Assembly (NCBI GenBank): GCA_003527965.1
Contig: DPVY01000234.1
Span: 1-8,159, forward strand
Reading direction: 5' to 3'
Source of the DNA: Fidelibacterota bacterium
GTDB lineage: Bacteria; Fidelibacterota; UBA2242
DNA length: 8,159 nucleotides
Shown here: in pieces, positions 1-6,337 of the stretch
Numbering within the stretch: the stretch's first letter is position 1
Layout: each line of letters begins with the position of its first letter
The notes under the pieces: generated by a model
Seen by the model: only the letters and a program-made list of their open reading frames with translations
What the model was told of the DNA's origin: nothing
The model's database searches: none
Translations under genes and position numbers: made by a program

Positions 1-657
1 TTTGATTATTCGGGCGCCTGCGGCGGAGAGATGGATATTTTTGGTTTTCCCTTTGCCCGGGGCCGAATTGTAGAAGAGGTCGAGATAGACAGAGGACAGT
101 ATGATGACTTTTTCGATCGAATATTTTGGGCGTCGGGCACGGCATTTTTAGCCCGTACCGATATAATAAAAAATGCCGGGTTATTTGATGAGTCCTTTTT
201 TGCTCATATGGAAGAACTTGACCTGCAGTGGCGGATGCAGCTCATGGGCTATGAAATTGCCGTTGAACCGGGCTCGGTAATCCGGCACCGCTCCGGCTAT
301 ACGCTCGGCGCTGAATCGCCGTTTAAAAAGTATTTAAATCACCGCAACAGCCTGCTAATGCTTTTGTCAAATTATAGCTTTTTTATTACAGTTTATATTT
401 TTCCGGTGAGATTGTTACTGGATTATATGGCCTTGCTTTTTTCGGTAATAAAGGGTGATTTTGGCCGGTTTACCGCCATTATTAAAGCCCACTTCTGGAT
501 TCTGGCACACCCCGGATTGATCTACCGGAAACGCAAACTGGTTAAGTCACTTCGAAAGGTCAGTGATAAAAAAATTATGTCCCGCCTCTACCATGGCTCT
601 ATTGCTCTGGGATTTTACCTTTTTGGAAAACGGCGCTATATAGATATTTTAAAATAA
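1..657 (+). CDS. Family 2 glycosyltransferase, 3' part (5'-truncated by window edge)
   Basis: The frame is open from base 1, so the start lies upstream; the first in-window ATG (31) is internal. The 218 visible residues are the acceptor half of a GT-A fold transferase of the rhamnosyltransferase/WbbL-like type, usually about 300-350 aa. Visible marks, numbered from the first codon, are FDYSGACGG at 1-9, IFWASGTAF at 41-49, and FFAHMEELDLQWR at 66-78, whose E-x-x-D acidic cluster is where the family places its catalytic base. H96 follows in the metal/acceptor region, then HRNSLLML at 114-121. A hydrophobic stretch at about 127-150 and a basic tail suggest membrane association at the cytoplasmic face. 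Family knowledge points to transfer of a sugar from a nucleotide sugar to a lipid-linked or surface glycan (O-antigen, capsule or exopolysaccharide); donor and acceptor cannot be told. It ends with TAA, 7 bases from the converging next gene. The family call is firm; the substrate is unknown. Confidence 0.93.
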   Translation, partial: FDYSGACGGEMDIFGFPFARGRIVEEVEIDRGQYDDFFDRIFWASGTAFLARTDIIKNAGLFDESFFAHMEELDLQWRMQLMGYEIAVEPGSVIRHRSGYTLGAESPFKKYLNHRNSLLMLLSNYSFFITVYIFPVRLLLDYMALLFSVIKGDFGRFTAIIKAHFWILAHPGLIYRKRKLVKSLRKVSDKKIMSRLYHGSIALGFYLFGKRRYIDILK

Positions 658-664
658 TTTTCAG

Positions 665-1510
665 TTATTTCTGCAGAATATTTATATAAATTTCCTCATT
701 ATCGGGGTCGAGAGCCATGATTTTATCACTCTGCTTGGGAGTTCCCAAATCCCGGATGATTTCGGCTATATCCCTGGCATGAACATCCAGAAAAATATGG
801 GTATAACGTTCGCGGGCGTTTTGTTCAAACATTTTAGCAATATGTTCCAGCATATTATCGATAGCGCCGGGCACCGCTTTATTTTTTTTCTGGTAGAGGA
901 GGTCTACGGCGCTCCAGTAATAATATTTGGCCATTCGGTAATCTCTCAGGCGCAGAATTTCGTCCAGATCCTGGATACGTTGCTTCCAGCCCGCCGGTCT
1001 TTCCGAAATTTGCCCGCGGGTGGCAATATCCCGGGCTCTTTCATATACACTGCTGCCGCCGAGAGGCTCATAAGTATCTAATTCACCGGCTAAAAACAGG
1101 TAGGCATAAAAATCAAAAGTCCCGCTCAGGGAATGAATCATATCGGCGTGTATTAAAGGAGAATTGGTATTATAGACAAAGTTAAAATTCTTTTCAAAGA
1201 AGCGCTGATCGCCGGCGGCGTTGGATATGAACATTTGAGCGGTAAAAATCCGTTCAAAACCACTGGCGTTCACACTTTGAGGAAATATGCTGATTTTAAG
1301 GGGAACTTCAATTCCTAAGGTATTTTCGATCCATTCGTAATTCTCAAAATAGGGCGGTATGAGTTGTTCAAGTTTTTTAAGGTCGTTGCGCTCCGTTTCA
1401 GGCATGCGGTCGATTGAAATTTCCACGGTTACATCTACAATCTGAGCCGAGGCTATTGATATAAAAAAGACAACGACGAACGCTGAAAGGATACCGAACG
1501 ATTTAACCAC
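665..1510 (-). CDS. DUF4835-like secreted protein (GTG start)
   Basis: A 281-residue exported protein. The signal peptide is clear: K3, a hydrophobic core at 5-19 and a SIASA-Q site predicting cleavage after A22. The pattern of the mature part matches my recollection of DUF4835, a family of about 300 aa found mostly in Bacteroidota: FDFYAYLFLAGELDTYEPLGG lies at 132-152 (in the family, a YYAY...GLDYDSFSPLGG-like stretch), GWK at 174-176, an FLDVHARDI segment at 240-248 (family FFDAKxDEI), and LDPDN near the C-terminus at 267-271. Some databases, as I recall, label this family as type IX secretion protein PorD; nothing in this window supports T9SS, so no symbol is given. Function is unknown; periplasmic or outer-membrane-facing location is inferred. 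The start is GTG, supported by GAGGT upstream and by the signal peptide beginning directly. An upstream ATG in the same region runs into a stop after two codons. Confidence 0.8.
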   Translation of the reverse strand: MVKSFGILSAFVVVFFISIASAQIVDVTVEISIDRMPETERNDLKKLEQLIPPYFENYEWIENTLGIEVPLKISIFPQSVNASGFERIFTAQMFISNAAGDQRFFEKNFNFVYNTNSPLIHADMIHSLSGTFDFYAYLFLAGELDTYEPLGGSSVYERARDIATRGQISERPAGWKQRIQDLDEILRLRDYRMAKYYYWSAVDLLYQKKNKAVPGAIDNMLEHIAKMFEQNARERYTHIFLDVHARDIAEIIRDLGTPKQSDKIMALDPDNEEIYINILQK

Positions 1511-1517
1511 TTGATTT

Positions 1518-1522
1518 ACCTC
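1518..1522 (-). promoter_or_regulatory. Ribosome binding site GAGGT for the DUF4835-like gene
   Basis: On the minus strand GAGGT sits 7 bases before the GTG at 1510-1508. It decides the start: the only nearby ATG overlaps this site and is followed by a stop codon (ATG AGG TAA), while the GTG leads straight into a proper signal peptide. Confidence 0.6.
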
Positions 1523-1651
1523 ATTTTCAGATATAAAAAAGTTTTGTATTATTAATTCGCTTACGGGCTTGCTGATTTTGCATAATTCTATTTAAATATA
1601 CTAAACTTCTTATAAAGTTGAAACAAGCAAGCGAATATTTACCTTTATTGC

Positions 1652-1680
1652 TTGAAATTAATGGAAATTCTCACTATTCT
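1652..1680 (+). promoter_or_regulatory. Candidate sigma70-like promoter for the LPP20-like gene
   Basis: TTGAAA (1652-1657, 5 of 6 to consensus) is followed after 17 bases by TATTCT (1675-1680, 4 of 6). Transcription would begin near 1687, giving a leader of about 25 bases that includes the GGAGAG ribosome binding site. AT-rich DNA yields such matches easily, and if the host is a true Bacteroidota its -10/-33 elements would differ, so support is modest. Confidence 0.3.
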
Positions 1681-1711
1681 TAAATCAAATATATAAAATT
1701 TCGGAGAGACG

Positions 1712-3181
1712 ATGAAATATTGCAGCAACAGGACCCGATGGTTAAAGACGCTTCGGGAAGTGGTTTTGATTATTTGCATATTTAATCTTTTTCTTGGGAT
1801 TTCTCTCCATGCCGAAAAGCGAATTACCAGGGAACCCCGTCCCAAATGGATAGAAAGAATATCAACCGGTATCTATGTGGGTGTTTCACACCGTTTTCCC
1901 GATGAAGCCGACGCCCGCGCCGATGCCCTTGCCGATGCCAAACGCCAGATCATTGAAACTCTTGGCGGTGTTATCGAAAGTGAATTTATCGATGAGATTG
2001 TCGAAAGCTCGGGTGAAATAAATACCAACGACGCCTTTACCCGTTCGCGGGTTAAAGTGGTTTCCCGCAATATTATTTCCGTTAAACCCAGTAAAGTATT
2101 CGTGGAAAAATGGAAAATTCGGAAGGGATTCAAGTCCACAACCGAATATCAGGTTTTTGTGGCGGTGCCTTTTTCCGAAAAAAACCACCGCAAGTTTATG
2201 AAAGAACTTGTCGATGAAACTATTGGACTGGGCGAAGATCGCTATAACGAGTCTCTGAAATTAGCGCAACAGGGCCGGATATTGTTGGCTCTGGATCAGA
2301 TGCAGACGATACAGGCAAACATCGCTCCCCTGTTGAAAGTAACCGGATTACTTCCCCGGGATGTTGCCTTACTGAATAGGTTTAATGAGAAAGTTGCGGC
2401 TAAAATAGAAACAATTCCCGGTAGCATCCGGATGGAGGGGCAGGGCGGCAACCAATCGGCGAAGATAGGTTTGCCTGTAGCAGAGCCGCTGGAGATAGCG
2501 GTGTTCTGGATCGATGGAGACCAGAAATATCCCATACCCGATTTGAGTGTGAACTTTAGCGTTGCTAAGGGTAAAGCGACTTTGAGTATCCAAAATAAAA
2601 CCGACCGGAACGGTAAAGCTGCCTGTGTTGTAAAAAATATTGCATCGGCAGGGAGGATTGAAATTCAGGCGGACATTCTTTTTCCTGAAAATCTGAAAAT
2701 TGCCGAAAGTCAATATTCCTTTACCCTGCTTCCCGATAATAAAATAATGGTCAAAATCATCGAAACCAATCTTGATAAACCGGTTGACATTTCCTATCTG
2801 GAAAATGCGTTGTTAGAGCGGCTGACAGCCGGTGGTTTTCAGGTCATCGAAAACAGCCCCTTTCGGCAATTGACAGAGAACCAAATACAGGCCGAACAGC
2901 CCGACACGATTTTTGAAATGGTCAAAAACAGCGGCGCCGATTTGGTAATCCTTGGCGCTATTTCCTCCGGGCAAACCAGCAAGATTCGGGACGAGTTTTA
3001 TTTTGCCCGAGCGCGCGGCACCCTGAAGGTTTACAATATCCAATCTAAATCTATACTTGGCAGCTACATGCTTGAGAAGAAAAACGCCGGAAATTCGAAC
3101 GAAAACGCCGGCTCCGAGGCGATCAAAAAAGTCAGCGATAAACTAATTAACCAGATATTGACGGAAATGGGGCTGGAATGA
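1712..3181 (+). CDS. Secreted LPP20-like protein with Ig-like middle and CsgG/TolB-N-like C-terminal domain
   Basis: A 489-residue exported protein. The signal peptide has a basic start (R7, R9, K12, R15), a hydrophobic core at 17-32 and likely cleavage after A34. There is no lipobox cysteine at the cleavage site, so it is probably soluble or periplasmic, not a lipoprotein. Residues about 42-165 look like an LPP20/FlgT-N domain: RPKWI opening, IYVGVSH, an alanine-rich ADARADALADAKRQI helix, then a YQVFVAVPF closing strand. A helical linker (about 170-235) leads to an Ig-like segment at about 255-326 with the TDRNGKAACVV turn seen in bacterial Ig repeats. The end, about 346-489, resembles CsgG or TolB-N folds: GADLVILGAI, then ARARGTLKVYNIQSKSILG and an SEAIKKVSDKLINQIL helix. 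Such proteins often assist envelope or outer-membrane machines; the role here is unknown. GGAGAG at 1703-1708 supports the ATG start. The gene lies alone, divergent from the DUF4835-like gene. Confidence 0.8.
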   Translation: MKYCSNRTRWLKTLREVVLIICIFNLFLGISLHAEKRITREPRPKWIERISTGIYVGVSHRFPDEADARADALADAKRQIIETLGGVIESEFIDEIVESSGEINTNDAFTRSRVKVVSRNIISVKPSKVFVEKWKIRKGFKSTTEYQVFVAVPFSEKNHRKFMKELVDETIGLGEDRYNESLKLAQQGRILLALDQMQTIQANIAPLLKVTGLLPRDVALLNRFNEKVAAKIETIPGSIRMEGQGGNQSAKIGLPVAEPLEIAVFWIDGDQKYPIPDLSVNFSVAKGKATLSIQNKTDRNGKAACVVKNIASAGRIEIQADILFPENLKIAESQYSFTLLPDNKIMVKIIETNLDKPVDISYLENALLERLTAGGFQVIENSPFRQLTENQIQAEQPDTIFEMVKNSGADLVILGAISSGQTSKIRDEFYFARARGTLKVYNIQSKSILGSYMLEKKNAGNSNENAGSEAIKKVSDKLINQILTEMGLE

Positions 3182-3284
3182 AAGAATATCTGCCATTGGC
3201 ATCGCCCCGGTGATGAGAGCAATGGAGATCGCCACAGGGTTAACTATTCGATATTTTCCAGCCGTAGCTTCGCCAGCCCTTAAC
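3182..3284. other. Convergent intergenic gap
   Basis: These 103 bases separate the stops of the LPP20-like and radical SAM genes. An intrinsic terminator would be expected, but I find no stem followed by a T-tract on either strand. The best fold, ATCGCC/GGTGAT at 3201-3214, has only a two-base loop. An ATG overlapping the upstream stop (ATGA, 3178-3181) opens only 11 codons before a TGA. Confidence 0.5.
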
Positions 3285-4937
3285 TTAAAACTCCGCCGGA
3301 TGAATTTTTTGAATAAGCCTGAGTGTTTGAGAATATTTAATAAACTTATCTAAAATCTTCAGATCACAACTCTCCTCTACCAACGGATATCGATCACCCT
3401 TTTTCTTGCCGGTTCCGTAGAGTTTACCGGTTGTTTTCAGCAATTCCATTAAAGCAAAGCCCAGGGTGATCTGGCTATCCTTACCACTAAGTCCAGCGGG
3501 AATAATGACGGCATCCTTTTCGAGGCGGTAGCCCGCCGGTTGGTAGTTGTAGTCCCCGACAGCTTTCAGGAAGTTGATGATCCGGCAGATGCGGAAGAGG
3601 GTCAGGGCGGATTCTCGTGAGAAGTCCGGGCGTTCGTAGGGAAAATAGCTGGAGCGATAGCAGCGCACCGAATTGGGGATTTCACCCTGTGCGGCAAGTT
3701 CATCAAAGAGCGGTGTTCCCGGAACAAGGTAGAATAACGACGGTCCAATCAGTACCGGCAGGGACGCCAGGAAGAGAATCGATTGCAGGTTGTCTTCCAC
3801 GGTATCGCCGGGCAGACCGAGGATAATGTAGGCGGTAACCTTCAAACCAATTTGATGAGCAGAATGAACGATGTCGGTGAATTGTCTGGTATCAAAGGGA
3901 CGGTTCAAGGCATTCTGCCGGGTTTGATCGGGAGTTACCAATGACAAGTTGATCGATGTAAAGCCGGCGAGCTTCATCTTTTGCAGAATATTTATGTCGA
4001 GGTTAGTGACGGTAATGCCGTTCATCGCCTGAAGGGAAAGGTCGTAATCGACAAAGCGCGCTATGATCTCGTTTAAGAGTTGAGTAAGCCAGCGCTTATT
4101 GCCGCCGAAGTGGTCGTCTTCGAAGTCGAAAGACCGGAACCCGGCCCGGATTTTTTTGTCCATCTCCATCAGGACATTTTTCACGGAACGTAGCCGGTAT
4201 TTCGTTCCGAAAGTCTGGTGAATGGAACAAAACTTACAGCGATGAGGACAGCCCCGGCTTGCCATGGTCATGGCGTGGCGCTTTCCTGCCAGGGTGTATT
4301 CCGGCGTTCCGAGGATATTGTAATCGGAAAACGGCAATTGATCTATATTTTCGATAATCTCAACCGGATTTTTGTAAATCACACCGTCGTTTTGCCAAAC
4401 TAAATTTGGAACAGCAGCGAAATCAGGCTGCGCCTGCTTTAGTTCGTCTAAGAGTCGAGGAACGGCCAATTCGCCTTCACCGAGAATAGCGAAATCAGCC
4501 CCGTTGTTTAGAAATATTTCAGGATTAAAGATTATTCCTGAGCCGCCGATAATAATAGTGGCGCTATGGTTATTTTGCCGAATCATGAAAATAATTTCAA
4601 AAACTTCGTGAATGTAAGTAGTGAAAAGTGCGGAAATGAGAAAAATATCGGCATCCGCCGGAATGAGATCGGCAATCTGCCGGACTTCCGGACCAAACCG
4701 GGAATAGGATTTATAGAGTGAAAAGGGTGAAGCGTCGTTGGAGCGATAGAAAGGCTTTACCGCCTCCAGTTCTTTGGGAATAGGAATAATATGAGATTGA
4801 CCGTATCTTAAATCCAGCATCTGAACGTCGTGCTTATTTAATGCAGCGCCAATTGACAATAATCCCAGGGGGATGTTGCGAAGCGCCGTTGCGTAGAAGT
4901 CTTCGATGGGCGGTTGGATTAAACAGACCTTAAACAT
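3285..4937 (-). CDS. B12-binding-type radical SAM protein, unknown substrate
   Basis: A 550-residue cytoplasmic protein with the class B (B12-binding domain plus radical SAM) layout. The start MFKVCLIQPP and IPLGLLSIGAAL at 22-33 are the usual opening of the Rossmann-like cobalamin-binding domain, which runs to about 165 and includes the GGSG turn at 131-134 and ADFAILGEGE at 147-156. The radical SAM core begins near 222. Its cluster motif CPHRCKFC gives C230, C234 and C237, the three [4Fe-4S] ligands that cleave S-adenosylmethionine. FEDDHF at 272-277 and LGLPGDT at 374-380 are typical later core elements. The last 90 or so residues form a region I do not recognise. Family members do methylation, ring formation and other radical chemistry, often on lipids, tetrapyrroles or natural products; no neighbour reveals the substrate. 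The gene is monocistronic as far as visible. No convincing Shine-Dalgarno precedes the ATG, but the N-terminus fits the family exactly. Confidence 0.92.
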   Translation of the reverse strand: MFKVCLIQPPIEDFYATALRNIPLGLLSIGAALNKHDVQMLDLRYGQSHIIPIPKELEAVKPFYRSNDASPFSLYKSYSRFGPEVRQIADLIPADADIFLISALFTTYIHEVFEIIFMIRQNNHSATIIIGGSGIIFNPEIFLNNGADFAILGEGELAVPRLLDELKQAQPDFAAVPNLVWQNDGVIYKNPVEIIENIDQLPFSDYNILGTPEYTLAGKRHAMTMASRGCPHRCKFCSIHQTFGTKYRLRSVKNVLMEMDKKIRAGFRSFDFEDDHFGGNKRWLTQLLNEIIARFVDYDLSLQAMNGITVTNLDINILQKMKLAGFTSINLSLVTPDQTRQNALNRPFDTRQFTDIVHSAHQIGLKVTAYIILGLPGDTVEDNLQSILFLASLPVLIGPSLFYLVPGTPLFDELAAQGEIPNSVRCYRSSYFPYERPDFSRESALTLFRICRIINFLKAVGDYNYQPAGYRLEKDAVIIPAGLSGKDSQITLGFALMELLKTTGKLYGTGKKKGDRYPLVEESCDLKILDKFIKYSQTLRLIQKIHPAEF

Positions 4938-5005
4938 GCTGGAATCTGCGATGAGATTATGGTGAAAGTCAAGGCTGGAATATTTGGGAAACTATGCCTG
5001 CTGTC

Positions 5006-5034
5006 TTGACAAGACCTATTTAAGAGTGTAAATT
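5006..5034 (+). promoter_or_regulatory. Candidate sigma70-like promoter of the V-ATPase operon
   Basis: A perfect TTGACA (5006-5011), a 17-base spacer and TAAATT (5029-5034, 4 of 6 to consensus) form the best promoter match I found in the window. Transcription would start near 5041, giving a leader of roughly 210 bases before subunit E. The -35 lies inside the inverted repeat TCTTG-A-CAAGA (5004-5014), which could be an operator. Confidence 0.45.
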
Positions 5035-5056
5035 CTCCGTTGCTTTTTAAAGTAAG

Positions 5057-5185
5057 ATGCAATTTTGGAAGATACCGATAAACCCGGATACGTCACTGAA
5101 AATCCCCGCCTCTGTTGATTTGGCTATCCGTGCGATAAAATCACAAATCTCTCTCTTGAGCAAGAGACTCAAAATCATCAATTAG
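5057..5185 (+). CDS. Candidate small ORF (42 aa) in the V-ATPase leader
   Basis: ATG at 5057 opens 42 codons ending in TAG at 5183-5185, 64 bases before subunit E and about 16 bases after the predicted transcription start. The product would be basic and mostly helical-looking, with an amphipathic second half (SVDLAIRAIKSQISLLSKRL). It has no family I recognise. Only a weak purine stretch (AAAGTAAG) precedes it. A frame this long occurs by chance easily, so it could equally be untranslated leader; low confidence. Confidence 0.2.
   Translation: MQFWKIPINPDTSLKIPASVDLAIRAIKSQISLLSKRLKIIN
5152..5167. repeat. Short inverted repeat TCTCTTG-AG-CAAGAGA
   Basis: Seven-base arms around a two-base centre; as RNA it would be a six-pair stem with a four-base loop. 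No T-tract follows on either strand, so it is not an intrinsic terminator. It repeats the TCTTGA and CAAGA elements of the smaller palindrome over the -35 at 5004-5014, so an operator or a leader hairpin is possible. Confidence 0.35.
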
Positions 5186-5238
5186 GTATAGCAATAGCGC
5201 CAGTTTTTTAAATTTATAACGATTACTACGTTGATAAA

Positions 5239-5244
5239 GGAGAG
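5239..5244 (+). promoter_or_regulatory. Strong ribosome binding site of V-ATPase subunit E
   Basis: AAAGGAGAG ends 5 bases before the ATG at 5250, with its GGAG core 7 bases away. It is the strongest Shine-Dalgarno in the window. It fixes the subunit E start and probably loads ribosomes for the overlapping genes downstream. Confidence 0.75.
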
Positions 5245-5249
5245 TTTTC

Positions 5250-5840
5250 ATGGAATCGAAACTCGAGCATTTAATTGAGAAAATAAAAAGCGATGGAATT
5301 GCCGAAGCCCGCAAGTCCGCCGATGAAATTATTCAGAAAGCCAGGACCGAGGCTGCGGAAATTGTGAAAAAGGCTAAGGATGAAGGGGAAGGTATCATCG
5401 CCACGGCCGAGAAAGAGGGCGCGAAAATTCGTTCCAACGGCGAAGCCGCTCTAAAACAAGCCGCTCGCGATACCGTTTTGGTGACCAAAGAACAACTGAT
5501 CCGTTTGTTTGATACGATTTTTAAACAGGAGATCGGCGCGACCCTTAAGCCGGATTTTCTGAAAGAGCTTATCGCAAAAATTGCGGAAAATTTCAACGGC
5601 GATATGGAAGTACTGGTCAGTGCCAAAGATTTACCGGCTCTCAAGGATTTTGTTCTTTCCAAAAGTCGTGAGCAATTGAAAGAGACCGTGACCTTCAAAG
5701 TCGATAAAGGAGTTGCCAAAGGCTTCCGGGTCGGCTTGAAAGGTAATGATGTCTATTATGATTTTACCGATGAAAGTATCGCAGAACTTATCGCGGAGTT
5801 TTTAAATCCCACGATTAGAGAAATATTAAATAAGGTGTAA
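5250..5840 (+). CDS. ntpE: V/A-type ATPase subunit E (peripheral stalk)
   Basis: The 196-residue product matches the usual length and build of the E subunit, which pairs with another stalk subunit to hold the catalytic A3B3 head static against rotation. Residues about 1-90 form a long charged, alanine-rich helix typical of the stalk coiled coil (ARKSADEIIQKARTEAAEIV). From about 100 a globular domain ends with the conserved pattern GFRVG, NDVYYDFTDESIAELIAEFLNPTIREIL (about 157-192), the part that contacts the top of subunit B. It is the first gene of the operon and ends in TAATG, overlapping the next start by one base. The ATG has a strong ribosome binding site. The E subunit evolves fast, but position and both domains make the call secure. 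Confidence 0.92.
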   Translation: MESKLEHLIEKIKSDGIAEARKSADEIIQKARTEAAEIVKKAKDEGEGIIATAEKEGAKIRSNGEAALKQAARDTVLVTKEQLIRLFDTIFKQEIGATLKPDFLKELIAKIAENFNGDMEVLVSAKDLPALKDFVLSKSREQLKETVTFKVDKGVAKGFRVGLKGNDVYYDFTDESIAELIAEFLNPTIREILNKV

Positions 5841-6337
5841 TGGACAAGTATTACTACTTTGCCGCCCAGCTGCCGATGCTGGAATTCGACAAAGATCCGC
5901 TAATCAGGATTGAGACATTTCTGACGGAAGCCCGAAAATGGATGAGCGCTTCTGATTTTTACCTTTTAAACAGGGTTGATTTTAAAAACACAGAGAAAAC
6001 AGGTTCCGAACCACAGCCCCTGAAGGAATTCAAGCAATTTGAATTTCAATTGAGGACGGAGCTGGTTCTATGGCGGACAGCCCTTAAACAGCGGCAGGAG
6101 TACAAGACTGTTTTGTTCCCCGTTACAATCATCAAAGAGGGTAATCCGCTGGAAGTTGAGAAAAAATTATTGTTATTGCGCTGGAATTTTATCGATGAAT
6201 TGGAATTTGGGCATTATTCGGACATCACATATTTTATTCTCTATTATCTGAAATTACAGATATTGGCGCGTTTACAACGCTTCAACAAGGAAATTGGCAA
6301 GGAAAATTTTCAAACATATACTGAAATAGGCTTATGA
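5840..6337 (+). CDS. DUF2764-type V-ATPase operon protein (short form)
   Basis: A 165-residue soluble protein lying between subunits E and A, the exact place of DUF2764 genes in Bacteroidota and Chlamydiae operons. The opening MDKYYYFAAQLPML, then an FLTEARKWMSASDFYLLNRVDF segment, fits the family start (xKYYxLVAGLPxL..., then a helix and a short acidic or LLxxxDF patch). The rest is helical, with many aromatic and charged residues (RTELVLWRTALKQRQEYK; LLLLRWNFIDELEFGHY; YYLKLQILARLQRF). As I recall, DUF2764 proteins are often about 270 aa, so this is a short member; spirochaete operons also seem to have a short gene here. No subunit C gene is seen upstream or in this part of the operon, so a role as a C-like rotor-membrane connector or assembly factor is a reasonable inference, not shown. 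It overlaps E by 1 base and A by 4 (ATGA). Confidence 0.75.
   Translation: MDKYYYFAAQLPMLEFDKDPLIRIETFLTEARKWMSASDFYLLNRVDFKNTEKTGSEPQPLKEFKQFEFQLRTELVLWRTALKQRQEYKTVLFPVTIIKEGNPLEVEKKLLLLRWNFIDELEFGHYSDITYFILYYLKLQILARLQRFNKEIGKENFQTYTEIGL

Larger units (their letters stand above)
1511..1711. other. Divergent intergenic spacer, AT-rich
   Basis: These 201 bases separate two divergently transcribed exported-protein genes and must hold both promoters. The rightward candidate is listed separately. For the leftward gene the best I can find on the minus strand is TTTCAA (1618-1623), 17 bases, TATATT (1595-1600); the -35 is poor, so this is a guess. There are also long-range complementary words, ATTCGCTT (1555-1562) with AAGCGAAT (1629-1636), and GCTTGCT (1567-1573) with AGCAAGC (1626-1632). 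No gene or RNA is recognised here. Confidence 0.5.
4938..5249. other. Divergent spacer and leader of the V-ATPase operon
   Basis: These 312 bases lie between the radical SAM start (leftward) and subunit E (rightward). They contain a sigma70-like rightward promoter at 5006-5034, two inverted repeats sharing TCTTGA/CAAGA elements (5004-5014 and 5152-5167), and a 42-codon open frame (5057-5185). A second possible -10 (TATAAC, 5215-5220) lacks a -35. I find no convincing promoter for the leftward gene and no RNA gene or known riboswitch. Confidence 0.5.

Noticed and set aside
31..33. ATG at 31 as the start of the glycosyltransferase
   Set aside because: The frame is open back to base 1 and the preceding residues (FDYSGACGG) belong to the conserved transferase sequence, so the gene begins outside the window.
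672..685. 14-base word TGCAGAATATTTAT repeated at 3982-3995
   Set aside because: Both copies encode the same short peptide (INILQ) in the minus-strand genes; a shared coding word explains the match, and there is no other repeat structure.
779..1081. 100-codon plus-strand ORF inside the DUF4835-like gene
   Set aside because: It lies antisense to a gene with signal peptide and family motifs, has no ribosome binding site I can see, and its product shows no recognisable pattern.
1886..2188. Minus-strand ORFs within the LPP20-like gene, here and at 1873-2139, 2296-2535, 2369-2713 and 2813-3043
   Set aside because: All lie opposite a gene with a good start, signal peptide and domain pattern; they overlap each other and show no protein family features.
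3201..3214. Hairpin ATCGCC-CC-GGTGAT as a bidirectional terminator between convergent genes
   Set aside because: The loop is two bases, one pair is a G-T wobble and no T-tract adjoins it.
5152..5167. Hairpin as an intrinsic terminator
   Set aside because: No T-run follows on either strand and the stem is only six or seven pairs with low GC content.
5333..5719. 128-codon minus-strand ORF antisense to subunit E
   Set aside because: It mirrors the alanine- and lysine-rich coiled-coil codons of subunit E, which rarely yield antisense stops. The serine- and alanine-rich product looks like a shadow.
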